From CAVSWN01 sp046728115 (lineage in GTDB: Bacteria; Acidobacteriota; Vicinamibacteria; Vicinamibacterales; CAVVIG01): 15,514 nt of DNA. Of the stretch, positions 1 through 8,532 are shown piece by piece. A model generated the notes under the pieces. That model saw nothing but the letters and a program-made list of their open reading frames with translations. It was not told the origin of the DNA and searched no databases. Every line of letters begins with the position of its first letter. Within the stretch, counting starts at the first letter, position 1. Both the position numbers and the translations under genes were made by a program. Where the stretch lies: NCBI GenBank assembly GCA_046728115.1, contig JBKPDW010000040.1, positions 1 to 15,514 of the forward strand, given 5' to 3'.

Positions 1-43
1 TCGGGGATGCATCATTGCTGTTCGATGCGATAGGCCGCCGTCA

Positions 44-1816
44 TCATCGCGCACCGACGCCTTGTGTCACCTTGACGTTCTGATTCGCGTTCCCACCCGA
101 AAACGTCTCTTTCGCGCCACCCGGCCAGCGCACTTCGATGCGGTCGTACGTTGAGGCGTCGCCGAGCCCGATGTGCACGCGCGGGTCGTTTTGCGAGATG
201 AAGCCCGAACCGCTCTGCACTTCTCCCGACAGGCGCCGTCCGCCGGCGAACACCTGCACGCGCGCACCGATCGCGTCGCGATTTGCCGTCGTGCCGATGC
301 ACTGCACGAGTAGCCAGTTCTTTCTGGCGCCGAAGTTCTTCAAGAGGCTTGGCCGGGCGCCCAGGTTCGCGACGACGACTTCGAGCGAGCCGTCGTTGTC
401 GAGATCGCCCGCTGCCGATCCGCGCGACGACTGCGCTTCGGCGATGCCGGCGCCCGATGTACTCGACAGGTCTTTGAACCGCCCGCCGCCGACATTCCAA
501 TAGAACAACCGCGGCTGCCGATAGTGAATCTCCGGGCGCCGCTCGACCTCCGGGTACACGTGGCCGTTGATGAGCAGCAGGTCGCGACGGCCGTCGTGAT
601 CGACATCGAGAAAGTGCGCGCCCCAGCCGACATACTCCATATAAGCGCCGAGTCCGGATTGGAACACGCGATCCTCGAACGTGCCGTCGCCACTGTTGTG
701 GTACAGGTTCGGCACGTCGTCGCTGAAATTCGTCTTGAGGATGTCGTAGTGGCCGTCCTCGTCGTAATCGGCGACCGCAACGCCCATGCCGCCCTGCTCC
801 TGCCCATCGTCGTTCAGCGCCACGCCTGACAGCAGGCCGACGTCTTCGAACGTCCCGTCCTTGTTGTTGTGATAGAGCAAGCTCGGCGTCGAATCGCACG
901 CGACGTATACATCCGGATACCCGTCGTCATCGAAATCCGACGCGACGGCCGTGAACGCGTAGCACCCTCGCGCCGCGCCGATGCCGCTCGCCGTCGAGAC
1001 GTCGGTGAACTTCCCCTGGCCGTCATTGTGAAACAGGCGATTGCGCGAGAACGGCAGGCCGCGCGGGCCGCACATGACCGGCATCCCCTTCCACTGGCAG
1101 TAGCCGCCGGCGCCCGGCTCGGGAATGCGGCTGCGATCGAATTCGAGATAGCTGGTGACGATGAGGTCGAGGCGGCCGTCGAGGTCGTAGTCGAAGAACG
1201 AACATCCGGTATCCCATCGGGTCGGCGCCCGCAGCCCGGCGGCTTCGGTCACGTCGCGAAACGTGCCGTCGCCCTCGTTGTGATAGAGAACGCTCTGGCC
1301 GTAATAGGTGGCGAAGAGATCGCGCCGGCCGTCGTTGTCGTAGTCGCCGACGCAGACGCCCTGTCCCCAGCCGGTGCGGGTCAGACCGGCGCGCGCCGTG
1401 ACGTCCTCGAAACGAAGCCCGCCGCGATTGCGATACAGGTGCCCCGTCGCCGCTTTGCCGGCACCCTCGCCGTCGAGGATCGTGCCGTTGGCGATGTACA
1501 CGTCCATGAGGCCGTCGTTGTCGAAGTCGAGCAGGGCGACGCCGCTGCCAGTGGTCTCGAGGATGTATTTTTTCGCATCCTGGCCGCCCGAGACATTTTG
1601 CGCCGTCAGGCCCGCGTCCGCGGCGATGTCGCGGAAGTCGACGGTGATAGGCGGCAGGTCGGTTTCAATCGGCCTGACCGGGCGGACCGCCCTTCGCGTG
1701 CCGCCCATTCCCTGCTGGCCGTGCGCGGGGCCCCACGACAGCGCCGCGAGGGCGGCGGCGACCGTCGCGGATCTGAACACCCGGCCGTTGGTGCACTTTG
1801 CGACAAACTTCAACAC
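44..1816 (-). CDS. CRTAC1-family secreted FG-GAP/VCBS beta-propeller protein with C-terminal ASPIC/UnbV domain
   Basis: This is a predicted exported protein of about 590 residues. It probably acts in the periplasm or at the cell surface as a calcium-binding beta-propeller; no enzymatic role is visible. Numbering from the GTG at 1816, residues about 14-34 form a signal peptide ending near the AHGQQ segment. Seven DxDxDG-type motifs follow (for example DFDNDG, DYDNDG, DYDLDG, DFDDDG, DYDEDG, DVDHDG, DLDNDG at roughly 97, 158, 209, 294, 350, 404 and 471), consistent with seven propeller blades. A Cys pair at about 240 and 249 lies in the YCxxxGxxxxCGPRGL segment typical of this family. The last 90 residues are an ASPIC/UnbV domain with the signature NRDAIGARV (about 512-520). 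The open frame reaches an ATG at 1903, but that start lies in the promoter region and adds 29 residues unlike a signal peptide. GTG 1816 (or TTG 1813), 6 nt after a weak GGGAA, is preferred. It is divergent from the receptor operon and may share its control region. Confidence 0.9.
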   Translation of the reverse strand: MLKFVAKCTNGRVFRSATVAAALAALSWGPAHGQQGMGGTRRAVRPVRPIETDLPPITVDFRDIAADAGLTAQNVSGGQDAKKYILETTGSGVALLDFDNDGLMDVYIANGTILDGEGAGKAATGHLYRNRGGLRFEDVTARAGLTRTGWGQGVCVGDYDNDGRRDLFATYYGQSVLYHNEGDGTFRDVTEAAGLRAPTRWDTGCSFFDYDLDGRLDLIVTSYLEFDRSRIPEPGAGGYCQWKGMPVMCGPRGLPFSRNRLFHNDGQGKFTDVSTASGIGAARGCYAFTAVASDFDDDGYPDVYVACDSTPSLLYHNNKDGTFEDVGLLSGVALNDDGQEQGGMGVAVADYDEDGHYDILKTNFSDDVPNLYHNSGDGTFEDRVFQSGLGAYMEYVGWGAHFLDVDHDGRRDLLLINGHVYPEVERRPEIHYRQPRLFYWNVGGGRFKDLSSTSGAGIAEAQSSRGSAAGDLDNDGSLEVVVANLGARPSLLKNFGARKNWLLVQCIGTTANRDAIGARVQVFAGGRRLSGEVQSGSGFISQNDPRVHIGLGDASTYDRIEVRWPGGAKETFSGGNANQNVKVTQGVGAR

Positions 1817-1872
1817 ACCGGATTCCCGCGCGCAACGCCGCCCAGCAATTCGTGAAGAAAGCGAAAAGCCGC

Positions 1873-1901
1873 TTGACGCCGCAAATCGTATACGATATAG
1901 C
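1873..1901 (+). promoter_or_regulatory. Candidate sigma70-like promoter of the TonB receptor-TPR operon
   Basis: TTGACG (1873-1878) resembles a -35 hexamer. After exactly 17 bp comes TATAGC (1896-1901), a 4/6 match to the -10 consensus. It is the only AT-rich patch in the divergent region and lies about 65 bp before the receptor start. Transcription would begin near 1908, leaving a leader of about 57 nt. The call is by eye and sigma consensus in this phylum is less certain than in proteobacteria. Confidence 0.5.
1885..1896. promoter_or_regulatory. Perfect 12-bp palindrome with GTATAC core, candidate GntR-family operator
   Basis: ATCGTATACGAT is a perfect inverted repeat placed in the spacer and at the first base of the -10 hexamer of the receptor promoter, where bound protein would block RNA polymerase. 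The GT-AT-AC core matches the general NyGTNxACNy form of operators used by GntR-family regulators, for example the TGGTATACCA type known for UxuR/ExuR. A GntR/FCD regulator gene lies in this window at 8396-9226. That it binds here is inferred. Confidence 0.5.
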
Positions 1902-1915
1902 ATCCCGGTCGGGAT
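1902..1915. repeat. Short inverted repeat at the start of the receptor operon leader
   Basis: ATCCCG and CGGGAT are separated by only 2 bp, directly after the -10 hexamer. It could be part of an operator; the 2-nt gap is too tight for a good RNA hairpin. Function unknown. Confidence 0.35.
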
Positions 1916-1964
1916 CCGTGTCGCTCAATTGTCGGTCTGCGTCGCGCACGCGAGGGGAGATCGC

Positions 1965-4900
1965 ATGAAAGCGAAGCCGGTTTTTGCGGCCGCTCTGCTC
2001 GTCGCGCTCGTCGCGGCCGGCCGTCCCGCGTGGGCCCAGTTTATCAGCACGATCGAGGGTACCGTCTTCGATCCGACCGGGCTCGTCACTCCCGGCGCGG
2101 CGGTCACGCTCGTCAATATGGAGACGGGCGTTTCGCAGAACGCGGTCACGAATCAGGCGGGCTACTTCCGCTTCCCGTCGCTTCCCGCCGGCCAGTACCG
2201 GCTGCGTGTCGAGCTGCAGGGATTCCGGACGCTCACGCAGGAGGACATCCGGCTCGCCGCCTCCGAGATCAAGACGATCAACCTCAAGCTCGAGGTGGGC
2301 AATACGGCGGAGAACGTCACCGTCACCGCCGCCGCCCCACTCGTCGAGACGGCTGAAGGCCGCGTCTCCGGATTGATCACCGAGAGCCAGGTGAAGGATT
2401 TGCCGCTCGTCGGCCGCAACTTCTACAACCTCGTCGTGCTGACGCCCGGTGTCAGCGGGCGCGCGGCCGGCGGCGGCCAGGCGTACGCACAGTCGAACGC
2501 GGACATCTTCATCAACGAATACAGCGTCAACATGAACGCGAACGGCGCCCGGACCGAGTCGAACAACTTCATGGTCGATTCCTCCACGATCAGCTCGAGC
2601 CAGCGCAGCGGCGTCGTCAACGTGACGCCGAATCCGGAGGTCGTCGAAGAAGTTCGCGTCGCGGTGAACAACTTCTCCGCCCAGTACGGGCGGAACGGCT
2701 CCGTGCTGGTCAACATCGTCACCAAGAGCGGCAGCAACACGTATCGCGGCAGCGGCAGCCTGTTCTACACGAACAACAATCTCCAGGCGCGGAACAGCTT
2801 CGAGAAACAACAGGGCGTCGTGATTCCCGACTTCGGCCGGACCGAGGTCTCCTGGGGGGCGGGCGGACCGATCAAGCGCAACCGCACCTTCTTCTTCACG
2901 TCTGGCGACGTGCTCCGGTCGGACGTCGCGATCAGCCGGACCGGCACGATTGTGACGCCGCAGTTCATCCAGCTCATGAAGGCGAACCGGCCGAACGCCA
3001 TTTCGACCTACGTGATGAGCACGTTCCCGGCTTCGTTCTCGGCCGATCGCAACTTCAAGACGGCGGGCGCCCTGCTGGGCGCAGGCTGCTCCGGCAGCGG
3101 CGCCATCAGCTCACCGGTCGGACCGATTCCGTGCGATCTGCCCGTGACCGGCGAGGGCACGTTCAACACCACCTCGCCGCGCGAGGGTCTGCAGTGGACG
3201 GTGCGAGGCGATCACTACTTCAACGGCAACAAGGATCGGGTCTTTGGCTCGTTCAACCGGACGAGCGTCGACAAGGTGCTTTTCGGCACGCCGGATGTCT
3301 ACCCGGATTTCAATACGATCTCGCCGACCAACTCGATGCACTTCAACAGCAACTGGACGCGGGTCCTGTCATCGAACAAGTTGAACGAAGCCTCGTTCTC
3401 CTGGGTGCACGTCTACGGCAACCTGCCGCTGAATCGCCCCGATGTGCCGGGCATTCAGGTGACGGGCATCGAGCGTTACCAGACGACCTGGGGACCGAAC
3501 GATTTCAGCCAGAACAACTTCGAGTTCCGCGATGTCGTCAGCTGGACGCGGACGGCGCACACGCTGAAAGTGGGCGGCGAATATTCGCGCGGCCACGCGG
3601 ACAACGAAGGGTCGCGCGTCTTCAGCCGGCCGATCTACACCTTCAACAGCGTATTCGACTTCGCCGCCGACAGCCCGTCCAGGGAAGACAACCTCGCCAT
3701 CAACCCGGTCACAGGCGCCCCCGTCACCGATCTGCTGCGCCTCCACCGCACGAACGAGCTCGCCGCCTTCGGGCAGGACGAGTGGAAGGTGAAACCGAAC
3801 CTGACGCTGAGCCTCGGTCTGCGGTATCAGGGGTACCTGAATATCTACAACGCGGCGGGCACGATGACCGCGATGCAGTTCGCGCAGCGAACCGACAATC
3901 TCGAGAACGATCTGCGGACGGCGCAGGTGATTCAACGCGAGTATCCGCTGGACGGCGGGCGATGGGGCGGCGGCCTCCACTCGTTGGCGCCACGACTCGG
4001 ATTCGCATGGGATCCCACGAGGGAAGGCAAGATGTCGATGCGCGGCGGGTGGGGCCGGTTCTACGAACGGATGTCGAACCAGCTCTGGGATTCGGAGTAC
4101 ACGAACCTGCCGAAGTTCGCCGTCACGACGGCAACAACCTTCGATGTGGTGAAGCCGTTGTTCGCGCTCGGCACGACGCAGGAGAAGCCGTACAACTATC
4201 CGCGGCCGCCGGGCCTGACCGGCGGTCTCAACCCGGAAGGCGGCCTGATCAACGGTCGTGCGAAGGCCGATCTGCTGGACCCGACCATCGGCAACATGTA
4301 CCTCGACAACTGGTTCGTCGGCGTCCAGCGCGAGGTCGCCCGGCAGGTAGCGGTCGAGGCCGACTACATCGGGTCGCACGGCAACAACATGTTCCTCCGG
4401 TACAACGTGAATCGCTTCAACGGCGATCTGTTCGACGGCCGGTTCGACGGTCTCATGCCGGGCTTCTCGTCGGTGCTGTACGGCCAGGCGATCGACAAGA
4501 GTCACTACAACGGCGGAACCGTTGCCCTGCGCGTCAACCGCAGCGACGTGCAGTTCGGTACGGCCTACACGATCGGCAAGGCTGTCGACTACTCGAGCAC
4601 GATCACGCCGGCGCTTCAGCGGCCGGATGCATTCGGCCCCGCAGTTCAGGACGAAGGACCCTCTGACGCCGACTTCCGCCACAAGCTGTCCATGTCGGTG
4701 AACTGGAGGATTCCCGGACCGTCAACCGGCGTCGCGAGAACGATCGCAGGCGGTTGGCAGCTCGGCACCGTCATGATCGCGCAGAGCGGAGCGCCGTTCA
4801 CCGTGTACTGCAACGGCGTGTCGTTCACGCCCATTCGTGACGCGTCAGGGCGGATTATTGGCAACAGCGGCTGCGACTACAACGCCGACGGCGAGGGAGG

Positions 4901-5264
4901 CGATCGGCCGAACACGCCGTCGTTCGGGTCGACGATCGACACCAGCAACGACGCGTTCATCGCAGGCGTGTTCAAGAAGTCGGACTTCGGAACGCCGACG
5001 CCCGGGACGCAAGGTAACCTCGGCCGGAACACGTACCGCGGCCCTCATTACTTCAACGTCGATCTCTCGTTGATCAAGGCGTTCCGCGTTCCGTGGATGA
5101 CTACACCCGGCGCGGACGCGCAGTTCAGGATCGACATGTTCAACCTGCTGAACAACACGAACCTCACACAGCCGGACGGCAACTTGTCGAGTCCGCTGTT
5201 CGGCCGATCGACCTCCGCGCTCGCAGGCCGCATCGTCCAGTTCTCCGGCAGGTTCATGTTCTAA
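1965..5264 (+). CDS. Oar-like TonB-dependent receptor with N-terminal carboxypeptidase-regulatory-like domain
   Basis: This is an outer-membrane, TonB-gated importer of 1099 residues, within the usual 1000-1200 range for Oar-like receptors. A signal peptide covers residues 1-24 (cleavage near PAWA-Q). A CarboxypepD_reg-like beta-sandwich follows at about 28-115 (GTVFDPTG, GYFRFPSLPAGQYRL, QGFRTL). The plug is at about 120-265, including LPLVGRNFYNLVVLTPGVSG, the AQYGRNGSVLVNIVTKSG segment and a DGEGGDRPN-type loop much later in the barrel. The barrel ends in the aromatic FSGRFMF expected for outer-membrane insertion. The ATG at 1965 has a strong GAGGGGAG 6 nt upstream; the frame stays open further upstream to 1374, but that part is antisense to the CRTAC1 gene. 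Only 9 nt separate it from the next gene, so it leads an operon. The substrate is not identifiable. Oar-like receptors are outside the classical siderophore group and are abundant in Acidobacteriota. Confidence 0.93.
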   Translation: MKAKPVFAAALLVALVAAGRPAWAQFISTIEGTVFDPTGLVTPGAAVTLVNMETGVSQNAVTNQAGYFRFPSLPAGQYRLRVELQGFRTLTQEDIRLAASEIKTINLKLEVGNTAENVTVTAAAPLVETAEGRVSGLITESQVKDLPLVGRNFYNLVVLTPGVSGRAAGGGQAYAQSNADIFINEYSVNMNANGARTESNNFMVDSSTISSSQRSGVVNVTPNPEVVEEVRVAVNNFSAQYGRNGSVLVNIVTKSGSNTYRGSGSLFYTNNNLQARNSFEKQQGVVIPDFGRTEVSWGAGGPIKRNRTFFFTSGDVLRSDVAISRTGTIVTPQFIQLMKANRPNAISTYVMSTFPASFSADRNFKTAGALLGAGCSGSGAISSPVGPIPCDLPVTGEGTFNTTSPREGLQWTVRGDHYFNGNKDRVFGSFNRTSVDKVLFGTPDVYPDFNTISPTNSMHFNSNWTRVLSSNKLNEASFSWVHVYGNLPLNRPDVPGIQVTGIERYQTTWGPNDFSQNNFEFRDVVSWTRTAHTLKVGGEYSRGHADNEGSRVFSRPIYTFNSVFDFAADSPSREDNLAINPVTGAPVTDLLRLHRTNELAAFGQDEWKVKPNLTLSLGLRYQGYLNIYNAAGTMTAMQFAQRTDNLENDLRTAQVIQREYPLDGGRWGGGLHSLAPRLGFAWDPTREGKMSMRGGWGRFYERMSNQLWDSEYTNLPKFAVTTATTFDVVKPLFALGTTQEKPYNYPRPPGLTGGLNPEGGLINGRAKADLLDPTIGNMYLDNWFVGVQREVARQVAVEADYIGSHGNNMFLRYNVNRFNGDLFDGRFDGLMPGFSSVLYGQAIDKSHYNGGTVALRVNRSDVQFGTAYTIGKAVDYSSTITPALQRPDAFGPAVQDEGPSDADFRHKLSMSVNWRIPGPSTGVARTIAGGWQLGTVMIAQSGAPFTVYCNGVSFTPIRDASGRIIGNSGCDYNADGEGGDRPNTPSFGSTIDTSNDAFIAGVFKKSDFGTPTPGTQGNLGRNTYRGPHYFNVDLSLIKAFRVPWMTTPGADAQFRIDMFNLLNNTNLTQPDGNLSSPLFGRSTSALAGRIVQFSGRFMF

Positions 5265-5273
5265 GATGAGCCG

Positions 5274-6857
5274 ATGAAGCTGGCAGCCGCTCTGCTGGCG
5301 GCGAGTGCAGCGCTCCCTTCGGCCGCGCACGCCGGTCAGGAATGCGGACCGACGCCGTACGAGTGCGCAGCCTTCTACGTGGGCCGCGGCGACTTTCCCG
5401 CGGCTCTTCGTATCATCGACGATCTCCTCGCGAAGTCGACGGCCGACCTCAAGACACTCAACCTTGCCGGCATCGCGCTGACCGGCGTCGGCCGGCGCGA
5501 CGCTGCCAACGCGCGCTTCCGTGACGCGCTGCGCATCGACCCGGCGTTCTATCCTGCCCGGAAGAATCTCGCGATTAACGAATTCGACGCCGGCCGCGTC
5601 GACGATGCCTATCGAGATCTCGAGCAGGTGTTGGAGCTGGCGCCGGGCGACGAGGTGGCGCACGTGTACGTCGCCGAAATCGAATTCCAGCGAAAGCGTC
5701 CCGCTGCGGCGCTGCCGCACTACGGCAAGGGCATCGTCCGCGTGATGCAGAACACCGGATGGATGCTGCACTACGCCTCGTGCCTGCTCGACGGACACGA
5801 CACGGCGACGGCGCTCAGGGTGCTCGCGAAGCTGCCGGACGGCGATGCCGCGAGCCGGTTCGAGGCTGGCCTCTTGCTTGGGCGCGCTGGGATATATGCG
5901 GAAGCCGCGCGGCTGTTCGCCGCCGCCCGCTCGGGCTACAAGGATCCGTACGTCGCCGGCTACAACGAAATGCTGATGCGCGTGGAGGCCGCCGACTACG
6001 ACGGCGCAGTGCGCGTCGCTCACGAGCTCGTCGACGGCGGAATGAGGACCGCGGAGCTGTACAACCTCGCCGCGCAGGCCCACGTCAAGGCGGGCCGCGT
6101 CAAGGACGCGTACGATGCGCTTCGGACGGCGACCCAGATCGCGCCGGACGCGGAGGAGAATTACGTAGACCTCTCGACCATCTGCATCGATCACCAGAAC
6201 TTCGAGCTTGGCGTCGAAATCATCGATATCGGCCTGGGTCACCGCCCCGACTCGGCGCTCCTGCACCTGCAGCGAGGGGTGCTGATGGCGATGCAGGCAC
6301 AGCTGGGGCCGGCCGAAACCGAATTCGATGCCGCACGCCGCCTGGCGCCGGACGTGCCGGCGCCGTACGCCGGGCTCGCCATGATCTGGATGCAGACAGG
6401 ACAGACCGCCAAGGCGGTGGACGTCCTTCGCGACGCCGCAGCCCGCCAGCGCAATCACATCGTGCCGTACATGTTTGCGGTCGCGCTCGTCAGGTCGGGC
6501 ATCGATCCGGCTGCGAACGAAGCCGCGGAGGCGATCGATGCGCTGCAGACGTCGATTCGGTTGAACCCGCAGTTCGCACCGGCGCACAGCGAGCTCGGGC
6601 GCCTTCTGCTCAAGCGCGAGGACCTCGATGGCGCCGCGGGCGAGTTGGAGCAGGCGGTTGCGCTGGACGGCGGGAACACCGCCGCTATCTACAATCTCGC
6701 CCAGACATACCGACGAAAGGGGGATCGCGCGCGGGCCGCCGATCTCCTCGCACGCCTCAGCGAACTGAACGCCCAGGAGCGGGGCGACGATCCGGCGGCG
6801 GAGCTGAAGCGAACCGTGATCAGGATCGTGAAGGATGGTTCGACGGCGAAGCCTTGA
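5274..6857 (+). CDS. Exported tetratricopeptide-repeat protein, first of a pair
   Basis: This is a predicted periplasmic TPR protein of 527 residues. A signal peptide covers residues 1-20 (AAHA-G). Two Cys at 24 and 31 of the precursor could form a disulfide. The rest is a series of about 34-residue helical repeats with the TPR pattern (for example RDALRIDPAFYPARKNLA, the GRVDDAYRDLEQVLELAPG segment, TQIAPDAEENYVDLSTI, EQAVALDGGNTAAIYNLAQ), giving an estimated ten or more repeats. TPR domains bind peptides or proteins; no catalytic motif is visible. The start lies 9 nt after the receptor stop and has only a weak Shine-Dalgarno, so translational coupling is likely. Its last 23 nt overlap the start of the next gene. 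The context suggests a periplasmic partner of the receptor, by inference only. Confidence 0.85.
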   Translation: MKLAAALLAASAALPSAAHAGQECGPTPYECAAFYVGRGDFPAALRIIDDLLAKSTADLKTLNLAGIALTGVGRRDAANARFRDALRIDPAFYPARKNLAINEFDAGRVDDAYRDLEQVLELAPGDEVAHVYVAEIEFQRKRPAAALPHYGKGIVRVMQNTGWMLHYASCLLDGHDTATALRVLAKLPDGDAASRFEAGLLLGRAGIYAEAARLFAAARSGYKDPYVAGYNEMLMRVEAADYDGAVRVAHELVDGGMRTAELYNLAAQAHVKAGRVKDAYDALRTATQIAPDAEENYVDLSTICIDHQNFELGVEIIDIGLGHRPDSALLHLQRGVLMAMQAQLGPAETEFDAARRLAPDVPAPYAGLAMIWMQTGQTAKAVDVLRDAAARQRNHIVPYMFAVALVRSGIDPAANEAAEAIDALQTSIRLNPQFAPAHSELGRLLLKREDLDGAAGELEQAVALDGGNTAAIYNLAQTYRRKGDRARAADLLARLSELNAQERGDDPAAELKRTVIRIVKDGSTAKP

Positions 6858-8532
6858 TCGCCATTTCCTGTGTTGCCTCATCGCCGCCGGCGCATTCTCG
6901 CCGTGCGCGATCGCCGCGCTGGCGGAGGCGGGGCAGACACCGGCCGTCCGGCACCGCGAGGCGGCACTCGCCTTGCTGCGCGACGGCGACGCGCAATTGT
7001 CGCTGGCCGAGATCCGTGCTGCGCTCGCGATCGATCCAAACGACGCGGCATCGCACGACGTGCTCGGCGTCATCCTCGGCGAGTCGGGACAGGTCGGCCT
7101 GTCCGTATCCGAGTTCCGCGAGGCGATCCGCCTTGACCCTGATTCCGTTGATGCTCATTTTCATCTCGGCCTCGCGCTCGAACGCACGGATAACCCGCGT
7201 GACGCGATTTTCGAGTACGAACGCGCGCTGCTGCTCAAGCCCGAGCTGCTCGAAGCGCGATACGGACTCAGCTCGGTCTGCGCGAAGATCGACGACCTGA
7301 GCGGCGCGATCGGTCTCCTGCGCGACATCGTCGACGCGATGCCGCAGCTCGCCGAAGCCCGGCACAACCTCGGATTGAATCTCTGGAATCGGTACAAGCG
7401 CTCGACGGGCAAGCGGCCGCAGAAGGATCTGGAGGATGCGCGCGACGAGCTGCAAGCGGCCGTCGAGCTGGCGCCTGGCGGTGCGGCATTCCACGCTGCG
7501 CTCGGACAGCTGCTCGCCGAAACCCAGGACCTCGATGCGGCGGTCGAGCAGCTCCGAGCCGCTGTGTCACTGGCGCCGGCAGACGCCGAGCACCTCTACA
7601 ATTTGGGCCTCGCTCTGCGCCTGGCAGGCACAGCGGAAGAAGCGGAAAGGCAATTCCGCGCGGCAATCCGCCTGAATACGCGTCACGCGCTCGCGTATCG
7701 GGCGCTCGGCCTCGTCCTCCGGCAGAAAGGCGACTACACGGAGGCCGCCGACGCGCTGCGCCTCTCGATCGACACGCGCCCAGACGACGCGCAGGCGCAT
7801 CATCTGCTGGCGACGGTCCTGTTGAAGCTGGATCGCGCGGACGACGCTGTCGCGCAGCTTCGCGAAGCGATCCGCCTCGATCCGACGATGACTGAGGCGC
7901 GCGTCACGCTCGCGCAGACGCTCGCGAGAAGCGGGCACATCACAGAGGCGCGCGCACAGCAGGCCGAGGTCGAGCGGCTCAACGCGGAGAACGCGGACCA
8001 CGGGCGTGCGTTGGTACTGTTGCAGACCGCCGTCGATCGGCTCGAAAGAGGCGACGTCGCGCGTGCAATTGACGACCTGCGCGAGGCGGCCGCGTTGAGT
8101 CCGCAATTCGCCGAGACGCATTACCAGCTCGGTCTAGCGCTCGCTCGATCAGCCGTTCACGCGGAACAAGCCGAGCCCGCATTCAGACGCGTCCTCGCGC
8201 TGGATGGCGGGCGTGCGGCTGCGCACTATCAGCTCGCGCTGCTCGTTTCGAAGCGCGATCGCGCCGCCGCCGGTGGCGAGCTGCGCGTAGCGCTCGCGAT
8301 CGAGCCCGGACTGGTCGACGCGCACCGCGCGCTCGCGCGGCTCGCGGCAGATGATCGGAACTGGACGGTCGCGGTTGCTGAGCTTCAGAAGGTCGTCATC
8401 TGGACCCCGCGGATCGCAGACGCGCATTTCGATCTGGCGGCCGCGTTGAAAGCGGCGGGCGATGCCGGCGGCGCGGCGCGCGAGACGGCGATCGGCCAGC
8501 GACTCCAGCTGGCGGCTCGTCCTCCTCGCTGA
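6835..8532 (+). CDS. Exported tetratricopeptide-repeat protein, second of a pair
   Basis: This is a 565-residue TPR protein. An Arg-rich start followed by a hydrophobic stretch (about residues 10-31) looks like a signal peptide ending near AIAALA. It has FSPC but no good lipobox, so a soluble periplasmic form is favoured. Repeats run from about 38 to 555 with typical TPR cores (IRAALAIDPNDAASHDVLG, FREAIRLDPDSVDAHFHLGL, AIRLNTRHALAYRALGLVL, LREAIRLDPTMTEARVTLAQ), roughly fourteen copies. About residues 360-400 are a less regular linker with a charged helix (ARAQQAEVERLNAENADHG). The ATG at 6835 lies inside the end of the previous TPR gene, with AGGA about 9 nt before it, which implies coupled translation. 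The last 137 nt overlap the GntR-family gene on the other strand. A scaffolding or binding role beside the receptor is inferred. Confidence 0.85.
   Translation: MVRRRSLDRHFLCCLIAAGAFSPCAIAALAEAGQTPAVRHREAALALLRDGDAQLSLAEIRAALAIDPNDAASHDVLGVILGESGQVGLSVSEFREAIRLDPDSVDAHFHLGLALERTDNPRDAIFEYERALLLKPELLEARYGLSSVCAKIDDLSGAIGLLRDIVDAMPQLAEARHNLGLNLWNRYKRSTGKRPQKDLEDARDELQAAVELAPGGAAFHAALGQLLAETQDLDAAVEQLRAAVSLAPADAEHLYNLGLALRLAGTAEEAERQFRAAIRLNTRHALAYRALGLVLRQKGDYTEAADALRLSIDTRPDDAQAHHLLATVLLKLDRADDAVAQLREAIRLDPTMTEARVTLAQTLARSGHITEARAQQAEVERLNAENADHGRALVLLQTAVDRLERGDVARAIDDLREAAALSPQFAETHYQLGLALARSAVHAEQAEPAFRRVLALDGGRAAAHYQLALLVSKRDRAAAGGELRVALAIEPGLVDAHRALARLAADDRNWTVAVAELQKVVIWTPRIADAHFDLAAALKAAGDAGGAARETAIGQRLQLAARPPR

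Noticed and set aside
1..43. ATGATG near the window's left end (minus strand) as the start of another gene after CRTAC1
   Set aside because: Only a few codons are visible and no ribosome-binding site precedes them.
869..1855. 328-codon plus-strand frame opposite the CRTAC1 gene
   Set aside because: Shadow of the repeated DxDxDG codons; no domain or start signal.
1817..1903. ATG at 1903 as start of the CRTAC1 gene
   Set aside because: It lies in the divergent promoter region and would bury the signal peptide behind 29 extra residues.
1374..1964. In-frame upstream extension of the first receptor by 197 codons
   Set aside because: It is antisense to the CRTAC1 gene and to the promoter, and a strong ribosome-binding site and signal peptide place the start at 1965.
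6835..6957. Lipoprotein signal in the second TPR protein (FSPC)
   Set aside because: The residues before Cys do not fit the lipobox; an ordinary signal peptide is more likely.
4845..7073. 742-codon antisense open frame across the receptor and TPR genes
   Set aside because: Its composition (Arg, Ala, Val-rich, no domain) is that of a GC-rich shadow frame, and the opposite strand holds well-supported proteins.
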